Origin: Phocaeicola plebeius DSM 17135
GTDB lineage: Bacteria; Bacteroidota; Bacteroidia; Bacteroidales; Bacteroidaceae
Assembly (NCBI RefSeq): GCF_000187895.1
Contig: NZ_DS990130.1
Location: forward strand, 434,001-498,000
DNA: 64,000 nucleotides
Direction: 5' to 3'
A program made the position numbers and the translations under genes. Of this stretch, positions 47,188 to 56,678 are shown piece by piece. The notes below the pieces were generated by a model that worked only from the letters and a program-made list of their open reading frames with translations, did not search any database and had not been told where the DNA came from. The stretch's first letter is position 1. Every line of letters begins with the position of its first letter.

Positions 47188-47217
47188 TTAATTGTTGAAC
47201 AGTAAAAAACTAGATAT

Positions 47218-48561
47218 ATGGGAAATCCAAAAGCATTTCTGACCGTTCCCAGACAAGAAGCCGGATATCGTCCGGTACACGACCGTATCATGGACTTCAG
47301 TGAAGTGGAACAGACGTTGAACACAAGCGAGCGAAAGCTCCAGGCATCGCGGTGTATGGACTGTGGGGTACCTTTCTGCCATTGGGCATGCCCGTTGGGC
47401 AATCGTCCTCCGGAGTTCCAGGATGCCATGTACAAGGGAAAATGGAAAGAAGCTTATGAGATACTTACCGGAACCAATGATTTTCCGGAGTTCACTGGCC
47501 GTATATGTCCGGCATTGTGTGAAAAGAGTTGTGTGTTGAAGTTGAGTATGGATGCACCGGTAACCATTCGTGAAGATGAAGCCGCTATCATTGAAGCTGC
47601 TTTTCGTGAAGGGTATGTACAGCCTCGTCAATATGAACGAAACGGGAAGTCTGTGGCTGTCATCGGTTCCGGACCTGCAGGACTGGCGGCTGCCAATCAG
47701 TTGAACCGCAGAGGATATACGGTGACGGTGTTCGAAAAACTGGAATACGTGGGAGGCTTGTTGCGGTTTGGTATTCCGAATTTTAAGCTCAGCAAGTCGG
47801 TAATCGACCGCCGTGTGGCAGTGATGGAAGCAGAAGGAATCACTTTCAAGGTTAATGCCGATATCGACGTGACAAACCTTCCCGAAGGATTTGATGCATA
47901 CTGTATTTGTACGGGTACGCCGCAGGCACGCGATTTGAATATCCCCGGACGTGAACTGAAAGGTATTCATTTTGCCATGGAGATGCTGGCACAGCAGAAC
48001 CGCGTGCTGGCTGGGCAGCATATTTCGGAGGAGGAACGCATCACGGCAAAAGGCAAACATGTGCTGGTAATTGGAGGTGGAGATACGGGTAGTGACTGTA
48101 TCGGTACAAGTAACCGTCAGGGAGCACTCAGTGTGACGCAGATTGAAATTATGCCGAAACCTCCTGTAGGTCATAATCCGAATACTCCGTGGCCGCAGTG
48201 GCCGGTGGTTCTCAAAACCAGCAGCAGTCATGAAGAAGGATGCATACGTCGGTGGAGTCTGACTTCCAACCGTTTCCTGGAAGAAGACGGGAAAGTGTGC
48301 GGTGTAGAAGTGGAAGAAGTGGAATGGACTCCGGGAGCCGAAGGAGAACGTCCGGTGATGAAGCTAACCGGCAAGAAAGAAATTCTGAAAGCCGATTTGG
48401 TATTACTGGCAATGGGATTCCTTCGTCCGGTACAACCCGAATTCCCGGCAAATGTCTTTGTGGCCGGTGATGCAGCTACCGGAGCCAGTCTGGTTGTGAA
48501 GTGCATTGCAGGCGGTCGGAAGGCCGCAGCCGACATTGATGCATATTTAAGCCGAAAATAA
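47218..48561 (+). CDS. gltD: Glutamate synthase, small subunit
   Basis: This 447-residue flavoprotein supplies electrons from NAD(P)H to GltB. The N-terminal cysteine-rich region (SRCMDCGVPFCHWACPLGN and GRICPALCEKSC) binds two 4Fe-4S clusters. Rossmann motifs VIGSGPAGLAAANQL (FAD) and VIGGGDTGSDCIGTS (NAD(P)H) follow, and the C-terminal VFVAGDAATGASLVV closes the FAD site. Length fits the beta subunit (about 470). With GltB it runs the GOGAT half of the ammonia assimilation cycle; the GS half, a type III enzyme, is encoded 10 kb away on the other strand. Confidence 0.97.
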   Translation: MGNPKAFLTVPRQEAGYRPVHDRIMDFSEVEQTLNTSERKLQASRCMDCGVPFCHWACPLGNRPPEFQDAMYKGKWKEAYEILTGTNDFPEFTGRICPALCEKSCVLKLSMDAPVTIREDEAAIIEAAFREGYVQPRQYERNGKSVAVIGSGPAGLAAANQLNRRGYTVTVFEKLEYVGGLLRFGIPNFKLSKSVIDRRVAVMEAEGITFKVNADIDVTNLPEGFDAYCICTGTPQARDLNIPGRELKGIHFAMEMLAQQNRVLAGQHISEEERITAKGKHVLVIGGGDTGSDCIGTSNRQGALSVTQIEIMPKPPVGHNPNTPWPQWPVVLKTSSSHEEGCIRRWSLTSNRFLEEDGKVCGVEVEEVEWTPGAEGERPVMKLTGKKEILKADLVLLAMGFLRPVQPEFPANVFVAGDAATGASLVVKCIAGGRKAAADIDAYLSRK

Positions 48562-48598
48562 TTGATTTCATACAAAATATAAATACAACTTTACGATT

Positions 48599-50269
48599 AT
48601 GTGTGGCATTGCAGCTATTTTAAATATCAGAAAACAGACTCCAGAGTTGCGTGAAAAAGCATTGGCCATGGCTCGAAAGATTCGTCATCGTGGTCCCGAC
48701 TGGAGTGGAATTTATTGTGGGGGATCGGCTATCTTAGCGCATGAACGTTTGTCGATAGTAGACCCGCAGAGTGGCGGACAGCCTTTGTACTCACCCGATA
48801 AGAAAGTGGTACTGGCCGTGAACGGCGAAATCTACAATCACCGTGAGATTCGTAAGGAGTATGCCGGAAAATATGATTTCCAGACAGGAAGTGACTGTGA
48901 AGTAATCTTGGCGCTTTATAAAGAATACGGAATACATTTTCTGGAGAAGCTGAATGGTATTTTTGCATTCGCGCTGTATGATTCAGAAAAAGATGAGTTT
49001 CTCATCGCTCGCGACCCTATCGGCGTAATTCCACTTTATATTGGTTATGACAGCGATGGCAAAGTCTATTGTGCCAGCGAACTGAAAGCGTTGGAAGGTT
49101 TTTGTGAACGCTATGAACCCTTTTTACCCGGACATTGTTATTATAGCAAGGACGGGAAGATGACCCGCTGGTACGTTCGTGACTGGACTCAGTATGAGGC
49201 AGTAGCTGATGCTCCGGCATCGGTAAGTGCTTTGCGGGAAGGCTTGGAAAAAGCCGTACGTGAGCAACTGATGAGTGATGTACCCTACGGTGTATTGCTT
49301 TCAGGAGGGCTGGACAGCTCGGTCATTTCTGCTATTGCCAAGCGTTATGCAGCCCGTCGTGTGGAAACGGATGGAAAGATGGCGGCATGGTGGCCTCAGC
49401 TTCATTCCTTTGCCATTGGTCTGGAGGGAGCCCCCGATTTGGCCAAGGCACGTGAAGTGGCTGATTTCATCGGTACCGTGCACCATGAAATTCACTACAC
49501 CATTCAGGAAGGTCTCGACGCACTTCGCGATGTGATTTATTACATTGAGACTTATGATGTAACGACAGTTCGAGCTTCTACACCTATGTACTTGCTGGCT
49601 CGTGTCATCAAGAGTATGGGTATCAAGATGGTGCTTAGCGGAGAAGGAGCAGATGAGATTTTTGGTGGTTATCTGTATTTCCACAAGGCTCCCGATGCAC
49701 GGGCTTTCCATGAAGAAACTGTGCGTAAATTGTCCAAACTTTATTTGTACGATTGTTTGCGGGCCAATAAATCATTGGCTGCCTGGGGAGTAGAAGGACG
49801 TGTGCCGTTCCTGGACAAGGAGTTTTTGGATGTGGCCATGCGGTTGAATCCGGAAGCCAAGATGTGCCCCGGAAAAACCATCGAAAAGAAAATCGTACGC
49901 GAAGCTTTTGCCGACTTGTTGCCTGAAAGCGTGGCATGGCGTCAGAAAGAACAATTTAGTGACGGTGTGGGATACAGCTGGATTGATACGCTGAAGGAAT
50001 TCACGTCAAAAGAAGTATCCGACGAACAGATGGCGCATGCGGCTGAACGTTTCCCGGTGAATCCTCCCCGCAACAAGGAAGAGTACTACTATCGCTCTAT
50101 TTTTGAGGAGCATTTCCCGAGTGAGAGTGCGGCTAAGAGTGTTCCCAGCGTACCGAGTGTGGCTTGTTCTACAGCGGAGGCACTGGCTTGGGATAAAGCT
50201 TTCCAGCATATCAATGAGCCGAGCGGACGTGCGGTAACCGATGTACATGAAGAGGGATACAAAAACTAA
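48599..50269 (+). CDS. asnB: Asparagine synthetase B (glutamine-hydrolysing)
   Basis: This 556-residue enzyme has the N-terminal glutaminase domain starting at Cys2 (MCGIAAILN; RGPDWSG; NGEIYNH) and the synthetase domain with the PP-loop LLSGGLDSSVISAIAKR (about 235) and VLSGEGADEIFGGYLY. It makes asparagine from aspartate, ATP and glutamine. Length and motifs equal those of E. coli AsnB (554). It is placed 37 bp after gltD and 14 bp before dapF, so nitrogen donation by glutamine is organised in one transcript. Confidence 0.96.
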   Translation: MCGIAAILNIRKQTPELREKALAMARKIRHRGPDWSGIYCGGSAILAHERLSIVDPQSGGQPLYSPDKKVVLAVNGEIYNHREIRKEYAGKYDFQTGSDCEVILALYKEYGIHFLEKLNGIFAFALYDSEKDEFLIARDPIGVIPLYIGYDSDGKVYCASELKALEGFCERYEPFLPGHCYYSKDGKMTRWYVRDWTQYEAVADAPASVSALREGLEKAVREQLMSDVPYGVLLSGGLDSSVISAIAKRYAARRVETDGKMAAWWPQLHSFAIGLEGAPDLAKAREVADFIGTVHHEIHYTIQEGLDALRDVIYYIETYDVTTVRASTPMYLLARVIKSMGIKMVLSGEGADEIFGGYLYFHKAPDARAFHEETVRKLSKLYLYDCLRANKSLAAWGVEGRVPFLDKEFLDVAMRLNPEAKMCPGKTIEKKIVREAFADLLPESVAWRQKEQFSDGVGYSWIDTLKEFTSKEVSDEQMAHAAERFPVNPPRNKEEYYYRSIFEEHFPSESAAKSVPSVPSVACSTAEALAWDKAFQHINEPSGRAVTDVHEEGYKN

Positions 50270-50283
50270 ACTGATTATCAGAT

Positions 50284-51090
50284 ATGAAAATAGAATTTAC
50301 AAAGATGCATGGTCTGGGTAATGATTACATCTATGTGAATACGATGAAATACCCGTTGACTAATCCGGAAGAAAAGTCCATAGCCTGGAGCCGTCCTCAT
50401 ACGGGGATAGGCAGTGACGGACTGGTGCTGATTGGCGATTCGGACAAAGCTGATTTTAGTATGCGTATTTTTAACGCGGACGGTTCTGAGGCCAAGATGT
50501 GCGGAAATGCCAGTCGCTGTATCGGGAAGTATTTGTATGAATATGGACTGACTACGAAGACGGATATTTTGCTGGATACGCTTTCCGGTATCAAGGAACT
50601 GCATTTGCAGGTGAAGGAGGGAAAGGTAGAGTCTGTTCGGGTAGATATGGGAATTCCTGCCGATATTCACTGGGTGGATTTGGGTGATGCTTATCCCTTT
50701 CGGAAAGGGGTAGCAGTGTCAATGGGAAACCCTCATCTGGTTATTTTTGTAGATAAAATGGAAGAGGTGGCTCTTGCGGAAGTAGGACCGGTGCTTGAAC
50801 GTCATCCGCTTTTCCCGGATCGGGTAAACGTAGAGTTCGCTCAGGTATTGAATAAAGAAAACATACGCATGCGGGTATGGGAAAGAGGATCCGGTATCAC
50901 ACAAGCTTGTGGTACGGGAGCATGTGCTACCGCTGTGGCAGCAGCCTTTTCCGGACAATGCGGCTCCCATGCAACAGTCTGTATGGATGGAGGTGACCTG
51001 ACCATCGACTGGGCAGGAGAGGGGCAGCATTTGTATATGACAGGACCCGCAGTAAAAGTATTTGACGGAACAATCGAATTAAAAGAGTAA
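50284..51090 (+). CDS. dapF: Diaminopimelate epimerase
   Basis: This 268-residue cofactor-independent racemase-type enzyme has two catalytic cysteines in [10 protein letters not shown] (about residues 73-80) and [12 protein letters not shown] (about 209-220). It turns LL-diaminopimelate into the meso form needed for peptidoglycan and lysine. GNDYIYVN near the start and GNPHLVIFV are family segments. Next gene dapL makes its substrate, so product and enzyme are paired in the operon. Confidence 0.96.
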   Translation: MKIEFTKMHGLGNDYIYVNTMKYPLTNPEEKSIAWSRPHTGIGSDGLVLIGDSDKADFSMRIFNADGSEAKMCGNASRCIGKYLYEYGLTTKTDILLDTLSGIKELHLQVKEGKVESVRVDMGIPADIHWVDLGDAYPFRKGVAVSMGNPHLVIFVDKMEEVALAEVGPVLERHPLFPDRVNVEFAQVLNKENIRMRVWERGSGITQACGTGACATAVAAAFSGQCGSHATVCMDGGDLTIDWAGEGQHLYMTGPAVKVFDGTIELKE

Positions 51091-51102
51091 GACAAGATAT
51101 AT

Positions 51103-52338
51103 ATGATACAAGTAAACGATAATTTCATCAAGTTGCCCGGAAACTATCTGTTTTCGAGCATTGCTAAAAAAGTGAATGCCTTTAAATCGGCTCATCCGGA
51201 AGCCGCACTTATCCGATTAGGAATTGGCGACGTGACTCGTCCGCTTCCACCGGCTTCTATCAAAGCCATGCACCGTGCGGTAGACGAACTGGCCGATGCC
51301 GGAACCTTTCATGGATACGGTCCTGAACAAGGATATGATTTCTTGATTCAGGCTATTCTGGAACATGATTACCGCTCGCGTGGAGTAGAATTGCGCCCGA
51401 CAGAAATTTTTGTGAGTGACGGAGCTAAAAGTGACACCGGTAATTTTGGAGACATTTTAGGCACAGGCAATAAAGTAGCGGTAACGGATCCTGTGTATCC
51501 GGTGTATATTGACAGTAACGTCATGGCTGGGAGAGCTGGAGAATTGCAGGCAAACGGGCAATGGAACCGTCTGACTTATCTTCCTTGTACGGCAGAAAAC
51601 CATTTTATACCTTCTTTCCCCCAGGAGCCGGTAGACATGATTTATTTGTGCTATCCGAACAATCCGACGGGAACGACACTGACCAAAGCCGAATTGCAGA
51701 AGTGGGTGGATTATGCTTTAGAGCACAAAGCGTTGATATTATATGATGCGGCTTATGAAGCTTACATTCACGAAAGTGATGTGCCACATTCTATTTATGA
51801 GATAGAAGGAGCCCGCTCTTGCGCCGTAGAATTCCGCAGCTTCTCCAAGACTGCTGGTTTTACCGGAGTGCGTTGCGGTTATACCGTGGTGCCGGAAGAA
51901 GTGAAAGCCATGACGGCTTCAGGCGAACAAGTAGCTTTGAATCATTTGTGGAACCGTCGGCAGTGTACGAAGTTCAATGGTACCAGCTATATCACCCAGC
52001 GAGGAGCAGAGGCCATCTATACCGCCGAAGGACAAGCTGAGATAAAGGAAACCATAGCTTATTATATGGAGAATGCCCGTTTGATGCGTGAAGGATTGCA
52101 TGCTGCCGGATTTACACTCTATGGAGGAGTGAATGCGCCTTATATTTGGGTAAAGGCACCCGAAGGACTGGATTCATGGAGCTTCTTTGAAATGTTGCTT
52201 CACGAAGTCAATGTGGTAGGAACTCCGGGAGTTGGATTTGGACCAAGCGGAGAAGGATTCCTGCGACTGACAGCCTTTGGTAAACGTGAAGATTGCCAGG
52301 AAGCTATGAACAGAATAAAAAACTGGGCCGGACGTTAA
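51103..52338 (+). CDS. dapL: LL-diaminopimelate aminotransferase
   Basis: This 411-residue fold-type I PLP enzyme converts tetrahydrodipicolinate directly to LL-diaminopimelate, skipping the acylated intermediates. Family segments are [40 protein letters not shown]-like (residues about 182-194), and [16 protein letters not shown] with the PLP lysine. Length (about 410) is typical for DapL and longer than generic AspC-type enzymes. It ends the operon; its stop codon lies inside the loop of a bidirectional terminator. Confidence 0.96.
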   Translation: MIQVNDNFIKLPGNYLFSSIAKKVNAFKSAHPEAALIRLGIGDVTRPLPPASIKAMHRAVDELADAGTFHGYGPEQGYDFLIQAILEHDYRSRGVELRPTEIFVSDGAKSDTGNFGDILGTGNKVAVTDPVYPVYIDSNVMAGRAGELQANGQWNRLTYLPCTAENHFIPSFPQEPVDMIYLCYPNNPTGTTLTKAELQKWVDYALEHKALILYDAAYEAYIHESDVPHSIYEIEGARSCAVEFRSFSKTAGFTGVRCGYTVVPEEVKAMTASGEQVALNHLWNRRQCTKFNGTSYITQRGAEAIYTAEGQAEIKETIAYYMENARLMREGLHAAGFTLYGGVNAPYIWVKAPEGLDSWSFFEMLLHEVNVVGTPGVGFGPSGEGFLRLTAFGKREDCQEAMNRIKNWAGR

Positions 52339-52356
52339 TCCGACCCAGTTTTTAAA
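52321..52356. terminator. Bidirectional terminator at the dapL stop
   Basis: The 12-nt arms 52321-52332 and 52339-52350 pair with one mismatch around the dapL stop codon (52336-52338), with A/T runs on both sides. It serves dapL and the convergent envelope-protein gene. Confidence 0.85.
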
Positions 52357-53032
52357 ACCGCCAGCCTATCCCGATTGAGAGTGAATGAAAAAATGGGCAC
52401 TTCTTTCCGAGATTCAGCATGTTTCCGTCGAAAACGGTTTCCCGGAGGCCCGAGTAAGGGTCAAGGTTAGAGAGGGTGTATCCCAGAGAGATTATCAGGC
52501 TTTCTTCTATTTCCAACGAAACGGAAGTTTTCAGCTGAAAGGATAAAGGCTCCGCACGGGAAGTTGTGATTTCTTCATAGTGGTGGGGAGTCCATACACC
52601 TGTAGAGTTTGGGAAATAGGCCAGGGTTATATGTTTAGTGGGTGGAAACGAACAAGTGATGCCTGGACTGAATGTCAGGTACAAGGCATATTCCCGGTCA
52701 TGTCCTAATATCCACGAAGGCGTGTAGAATTGTGGCGCAATTCTGCATGCGAGGTGGGTGGACAGAACCTTTTCGTCGTTCAATTCAAAGCGGAATTTTT
52801 TATCAGCAGAGACACCATTGAGATGGATGTCATCCAAACTTTTGCTAAAAAGAAAGCTGACTCCGATGCCGGCATACTTGAAAGGCTGGAAAGTGACAGA
52901 CGGCTCTACCTCCCATCTGCTGTAATTGTCCAGTGCGCCCTCCAGTTGTATTTTCCAAAGTGGGCGTTTTTCAGTCTGACCATACACAGACAAGCTACAG
53001 ATTAGCAAAATGATTACAAAAACTCCTCTCAT
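52352..53032 (-). CDS. Predicted outer-membrane beta-barrel protein, unknown function
   Basis: This 226-residue protein has a signal peptide (cleavage near VYGQT). Mature sequence alternates polar and aromatic residues in short strands (WEVEPSVTFQPFKYAGIGVSFLF, LSIGIGWRF at the end); the C-terminal Phe is typical of outer-membrane barrels. The small size suggests eight or ten strands. I do not recognise a named family. It lies 16 bp after a lipoprotein gene, so the two are probably expressed together, and could form a complex at the outer membrane. It is not clearly linked to the TPR regulator further upstream. Confidence 0.7.
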   Translation of the reverse strand: MRGVFVIILLICSLSVYGQTEKRPLWKIQLEGALDNYSRWEVEPSVTFQPFKYAGIGVSFLFSKSLDDIHLNGVSADKKFRFELNDEKVLSTHLACRIAPQFYTPSWILGHDREYALYLTFSPGITCSFPPTKHITLAYFPNSTGVWTPHHYEEITTSRAEPLSFQLKTSVSLEIEESLIISLGYTLSNLDPYSGLRETVFDGNMLNLGKKCPFFHSLSIGIGWRF

Positions 53033-53048
53033 TTTAAGCTATGTCTTG

Positions 53049-53756
53049 TTATTTCACCGTTACTTCTTTCTTGTCGTAGAAAACCAGTCTGATTTCTCCT
53101 TTGGCAGGAGCGTCATTGTCTTTGGTTTCCAGTTTCAGGATGCGTTTCAGCGTAAGCATATATTTTCCTTTCGGCACATTCTTAAACGAAACTCCGTCAC
53201 GGCTTTCATTTAATGTACCATAATAAGCGGTATATTCCTCCAAATGAGAGGGATTGTCCAGCGTGGCCTCCAGTTCTTCATTGGACGCGATTTTCTCACC
53301 CTTCCATTCAACCATTTCCTGATTGGCAATCGTGGTAAGTTCCGAAGGAATATGTATCTCATTAATCCATTCCTTGTAGACATAATTGGTCAGCATACGG
53401 GTTTCTTGCTGCCGTTTGCGTTGGAACACGAATGAGACTTGTTCGTCTTTTCCGAGTGACAGTGAATAGGAATAACCGAATATTGTATTCCCATCAAAAT
53501 AATGGTATTCCATCTCTTTGCCATTGGCCATGATGGATGCTCCGCCTGTAAGCTTGATTTCTTTCAGGGGTACGTCTTTCTCTGGGGAGAAACGGGCGTA
53601 GGCCAGGGTAGGCTGTGAATCAGAAAAAGCCACCAGGTAGCTTTGATAAATGGCTACATTGTCTGGTAGATTTTCTGAATTTTCTTCACTGCAAGATGCC
53701 GTGAAGAAAATCAGTAAGCCGTACATCATCCCATAAAGTAGTTGTTTCACTTTCAT
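53049..53756 (-). CDS. Lipoprotein of unknown function
   Basis: This 235-residue protein has a lipobox (TASC, Cys22) directly followed by SEENSE, an acidic run of the kind that directs Bacteroides lipoproteins to the cell surface. The mature part shows beta-rich segments (GYSYSLSLGKDEQVSFVF; KGKYMLTLKRILKLE), reminiscent of an immunoglobulin-like or fimbrial-type fold, without a recognised domain. It precedes the beta-barrel gene in one transcript. A minus-strand -7 box (TACCTTTG, 53789-53796) lies 32 bp upstream. Function not inferred. Confidence 0.7.
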   Translation of the reverse strand: MKVKQLLYGMMYGLLIFFTASCSEENSENLPDNVAIYQSYLVAFSDSQPTLAYARFSPEKDVPLKEIKLTGGASIMANGKEMEYHYFDGNTIFGYSYSLSLGKDEQVSFVFQRKRQQETRMLTNYVYKEWINEIHIPSELTTIANQEMVEWKGEKIASNEELEATLDNPSHLEEYTAYYGTLNESRDGVSFKNVPKGKYMLTLKRILKLETKDNDAPAKGEIRLVFYDKKEVTVK

Positions 53757-53896
53757 GAGTCGCGTATGTTTAAATAGATTTACGGCTGCAAAGGTAAAGT
53801 GAACAGATGGAAGTCAGGGAAAAATCTGATGTACACAAGCGAAGATTAATCTATTGGAAATTAGATGGTTGATAGTTTTTATGATGTACATGACAC

Positions 53897-55258
53897 TTAA
53901 AATGCGGTGATAAACTCATCAAAGCTGCTATTTTCGATGTGCATTTTCTCCTTTAGTCTCATTTTCCGGCGCGAGATGCTTCCTTTGGCAATATGGTAAA
54001 TTTCGGACAGTAATGACAAGGGAAGATCCATCTTTACCAGACAGCAGAAACGAAGTTCTTCTTCTGTAAGTTGCGGGTAACATTCCTTCAGTCGTCTGGT
54101 AAATCCGTCGAAGCAAGTGTCCGCGTTTTGCTGAATGATTTCCCATTCCTCTTCCGTTAAGTGAAGTGCGCCTTGCGAATTCCTTTTCCGCAACAGAGAA
54201 GGAAGCGTGATGGCATTCAGTTGCCGGTAGTAGGCCACGCTTTTATTCAGCCGGTCAATTTCCTGCTGTTTCAATTTCTCCTGTTCGTGAGCCAGTGCCA
54301 CTTCCGCTTCTTTCCTTTTCAGCGTTTCTTCCATGCGCATCCACTGGGTAGTCTTTAGTTCTTCTGTCAGCTTTTGTTTGTGTACGCGGATGCGGTGAAG
54401 AAGTAAAAGCAGGATAAGAATCACTACGCCTAAGGTGACCGCAATCCGGTAGAAAACCAGTTTGTGGTGTGCTGCCTGCATCTCTGCTTTGTTGGCCCGT
54501 TCGCGTTGCAACTTGTATTCGTGCATATCCTGTATCTTTTCGATGACCATTTCTTTTCGTTCGGCACTTAACGAGTCATGCGACAGAATGTATTTTCGCA
54601 TGTAGATGTTTTCCTGCTTCTCATTCTGTTTCTTTCCGTACATTTCGAACAGACGACGGTAGGCTTCCGTACGTTGTTTTAAGGAGGCATCAGACAAAAA
54701 AGGCAGGATATGATGCGTGGCCGAGTCAGCTTGCAGAAGAGAGGCAAAAATGTACCCTTTCTGAAGGTACAAGGCGGCAGCTTCCTTGTCCGGCAGATTT
54801 TGGCGAATGGCGTTATTGATGTAATGGAAGGCACTGTCCGTCTGTCCTTGCTCTAAATAAATGCGGGAAAGATAAAGTTCACTTTGTGCGATGGAGGCTG
54901 GAGTTCCGGAAGGCATATAAGCAAGTGCTTTCTGAAAGAATTCTTTAGCTTTTTCCGGTTGATGCGGCAGGTAAAGCATGGCTTTCTCCTGCCATAAATT
55001 CGCATATACGGACGAGTCGTTCAGACATTGCGCGATGTCTTCCGCAGCGTCTAAGAAATGAGCTTCTTCCTGATTTTCTCCTTTAAAACGGCTGATGCGG
55101 GCCTGTTCAAGATAAATCCTGAACTGCAACAGGCTATCGGTATGAGTATTTATTTCTGTAGATTCAGGGGAAGGTGCTTCAGTTGGGGAGGTACACGAAA
55201 AAACGTATACTCCCACGGCGAGTATCCCTATAATGATGAAATATCGGAGTACAGACAT
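53897..55258 (-). CDS. TPR membrane protein with C-terminal HTH-like domain
   Basis: This 453-residue protein has an N-terminal hydrophobic signal with a possible lipobox (VFSC, Cys22) and TPR-like helices from about 45 to 245. A transmembrane helix near 268-288 (AVTLGVVILILLLLLHRI) leads into a long charged coiled coil (about 295-345) and a C-terminal helical domain (about 370-453, LTEEELRFCCLVKMDLPLSLLSEIYHIAKGSISRRKMRLKEK shortened here to its ends) resembling LuxR-type helix-turn-helix regulators. Proteins with this order are common in Bacteroides, usually as single-component membrane-bound regulators. It lacks kinase and receiver motifs. It is divergent from the 55571 operon and is a candidate regulator of it. 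Confidence 0.8.
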   Translation of the reverse strand: MSVLRYFIIIGILAVGVYVFSCTSPTEAPSPESTEINTHTDSLLQFRIYLEQARISRFKGENQEEAHFLDAAEDIAQCLNDSSVYANLWQEKAMLYLPHQPEKAKEFFQKALAYMPSGTPASIAQSELYLSRIYLEQGQTDSAFHYINNAIRQNLPDKEAAALYLQKGYIFASLLQADSATHHILPFLSDASLKQRTEAYRRLFEMYGKKQNEKQENIYMRKYILSHDSLSAERKEMVIEKIQDMHEYKLQRERANKAEMQAAHHKLVFYRIAVTLGVVILILLLLLHRIRVHKQKLTEELKTTQWMRMEETLKRKEAEVALAHEQEKLKQQEIDRLNKSVAYYRQLNAITLPSLLRKRNSQGALHLTEEEWEIIQQNADTCFDGFTRRLKECYPQLTEEELRFCCLVKMDLPLSLLSEIYHIAKGSISRRKMRLKEKMHIENSSFDEFITAF

Positions 55259-55570
55259 AGGTTAGTCAGGCTAGTTAGTTTGGTGCGAAGATACTAAAAA
55301 ATGCCTTTGAAATGTATATTTTCTGAATAAATAAAGAAAAATTGGGGCTTTTTAAGCACAAGGGAAAAACGTACTTACGTTTGATAGAGAATGCAAATGC
55401 GTTTGGATTCAAACGCAAGTACGTTTTACTTAAGAAGCTTAGGCGTTTGAGTTGAAATGTACTTGTGTTTTTTTGAGGGGTAAATGTGAAAGAAATAGTG
55501 GCTTGTTTGTTATTCTGTTTCTTATTGTTTAGATTTGCTCTTATTGCATATAGAAACATAGTAAAACGAA
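55259..55570. repeat. Intergenic region with a 19-bp inverted repeat
   Basis: In this 312-bp divergent gap, 55366-55384 and 55409-55427 are inverted copies matching at 18 of 19 positions. The 24-nt space between them carries part of a second dyad (GCGTTT at 55399, AAACGC at 55411). A GCGTTTGA copy recurs at 55443 and a GTACTTG at 55459. The structure could be an operator for the neighbouring TPR regulator or a stable RNA hairpin. The plus-strand promoter for 55571 lies downstream of it. Confidence 0.8.
55506..55537 (+). promoter_or_regulatory. Consensus promoter of the 55571 operon
   Basis: TTTG (55506-55509), 20 nt, TAGATTTG (55530-55537) match the Bacteroides -33/-7 pattern; the ATG is 33 bp downstream. 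Confidence 0.75.
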
Positions 55571-56101
55571 ATGGAACATTTGCAGGATAGGCTGTCCAAA
55601 TGGCAGGTAATGGCTTTGTCTCGCGAGTTGCATCATGATGAGGCTGGCATCGGTAAGTTGTGTGACCTTATGCTTTATGCGGAAGATGCACAGTCGGCAT
55701 ACAATGCGGCATGGATACTGTATTATTTACCGGCAGAAGACAAAAGACTTTATGTCTCTCCCTTTTATGATAAGATTGCAGACTGGGCAATGAAGCCTTG
55801 TTTGCATATACGTCGGGGACTTGTTCTTTCTATTCTGATTGACTTGTCTACGAAGCAGAACTTCAGGACGGACTTGTTTGATTTTTGTCTTGCCCATGCT
55901 GTCGACAAGAAGGAATCGGACAGCAGCCGCTCGATGATGATAAAACTGGCTGCAAAAATGTGCCGGTTTGTTCCGGAACTGGCAAATGAACTAGTGGCCT
56001 GTCTTGATATGCTGGAATACGAAATGATGCCAAGCATCGTAGCAGCCAGGAGAAATGCAATGAAAGTAGTCGAATCGCTGAGAAAGAAAAATGATGAATA
56101 A
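55571..56101 (+). CDS. Small helical-repeat (HEAT-like) protein, unknown function
   Basis: This 176-residue cytoplasmic protein is almost wholly alpha-helical, with paired helices (YNAAWILYYLP; RRGLVLSILIDLS; RSMMIKLAAKMCRFVPELANEL) that resemble HEAT repeats. No catalytic motif, signal or membrane segment is seen. The family is not recognised by name. It leads an operon with a DUF3795 fusion and a double GNAT protein (10 bp and 18 bp spacing), so a scaffolding or adaptor role is conceivable. Its own promoter at 55506 is clear. Confidence 0.7.
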   Translation: MEHLQDRLSKWQVMALSRELHHDEAGIGKLCDLMLYAEDAQSAYNAAWILYYLPAEDKRLYVSPFYDKIADWAMKPCLHIRRGLVLSILIDLSTKQNFRTDLFDFCLAHAVDKKESDSSRSMMIKLAAKMCRFVPELANELVACLDMLEYEMMPSIVAARRNAMKVVESLRKKNDE

Positions 56102-56111
56102 AAAATAAGAT

Positions 56112-56660
56112 ATGACTAACAACCAGGAAAAATCTTCTTTACGAAAAATCCCCAATGTAGGTTCACAGACAGAACAAGACTTGATAGCCATGGGGTATAC
56201 CTCTATCGCATCGCTGAAAGGAAAGAAAGCGGAGGATTTGTACGAGGAAGAATGCCGTTTGCGTGGGTGTACGATAGACCGCTGTCAGCTTTATCTGTAT
56301 CGGGCTTTAGAGTATTTTGTTCATACGGAAAACCCGGATAGAGAGAAATGTAAGTGGTGGTATTGGAAAGATGATTATTTTTATCCCTCTCCGTGTGGAG
56401 CAAGGTGTGTGGACTGTGCGTCATTCCCAAAGGAATGCAAAGGATGCAGAAAGATAAAAGGTAAGGTGTTCTGGCTTCAGTATACAGGTGATGCGGTATG
56501 TCCCATTTGGAAATGCTGTAAGGAACAAAAGCGGGAAAATTGTGGGGGATGTCCGGATTTACCTTGTGGTCGTTTTATGAAAGATCCTTCCATTTCGGAT
56601 GAGGAAAATGAAGCCAATTTGAAAAAGATGATAGCTAATCTTGCGGCATATAAAAAATAA
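56112..56660 (+). CDS. Helix-hairpin-helix (Cdd1-like) domain fused to DUF3795
   Basis: This 182-residue protein has a helical N-terminal part (KIPNVGSQTEQDLIAMGYTSIASLKGK) matching the Cdd1/TfoX-C-type helix-hairpin-helix fold. A cysteine-rich DUF3795 segment follows (SPCGARCVDCASFPKECKGC and CPIWKCCKEQKRENCGGCPDLPCGRF), with about twelve cysteines likely to bind zinc or an iron-sulfur cluster. DUF3795 function is unknown. The fused order, HhH then Cys-rich, suggests nucleic-acid or protein binding by the first domain. The gene sits between the helical-repeat and the acetyltransferase genes. Confidence 0.8.
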   Translation: MTNNQEKSSLRKIPNVGSQTEQDLIAMGYTSIASLKGKKAEDLYEEECRLRGCTIDRCQLYLYRALEYFVHTENPDREKCKWWYWKDDYFYPSPCGARCVDCASFPKECKGCRKIKGKVFWLQYTGDAVCPIWKCCKEQKRENCGGCPDLPCGRFMKDPSISDEENEANLKKMIANLAAYKK

Positions 56661-56678
56661 AATATAACTCACATAATT

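Noticed and set aside
47188-48231. 347-codon minus-strand frame opposite gltD
   Set aside because: It is antisense to a clear glutamate synthase gene with full motifs, and its own translation is not protein-like.
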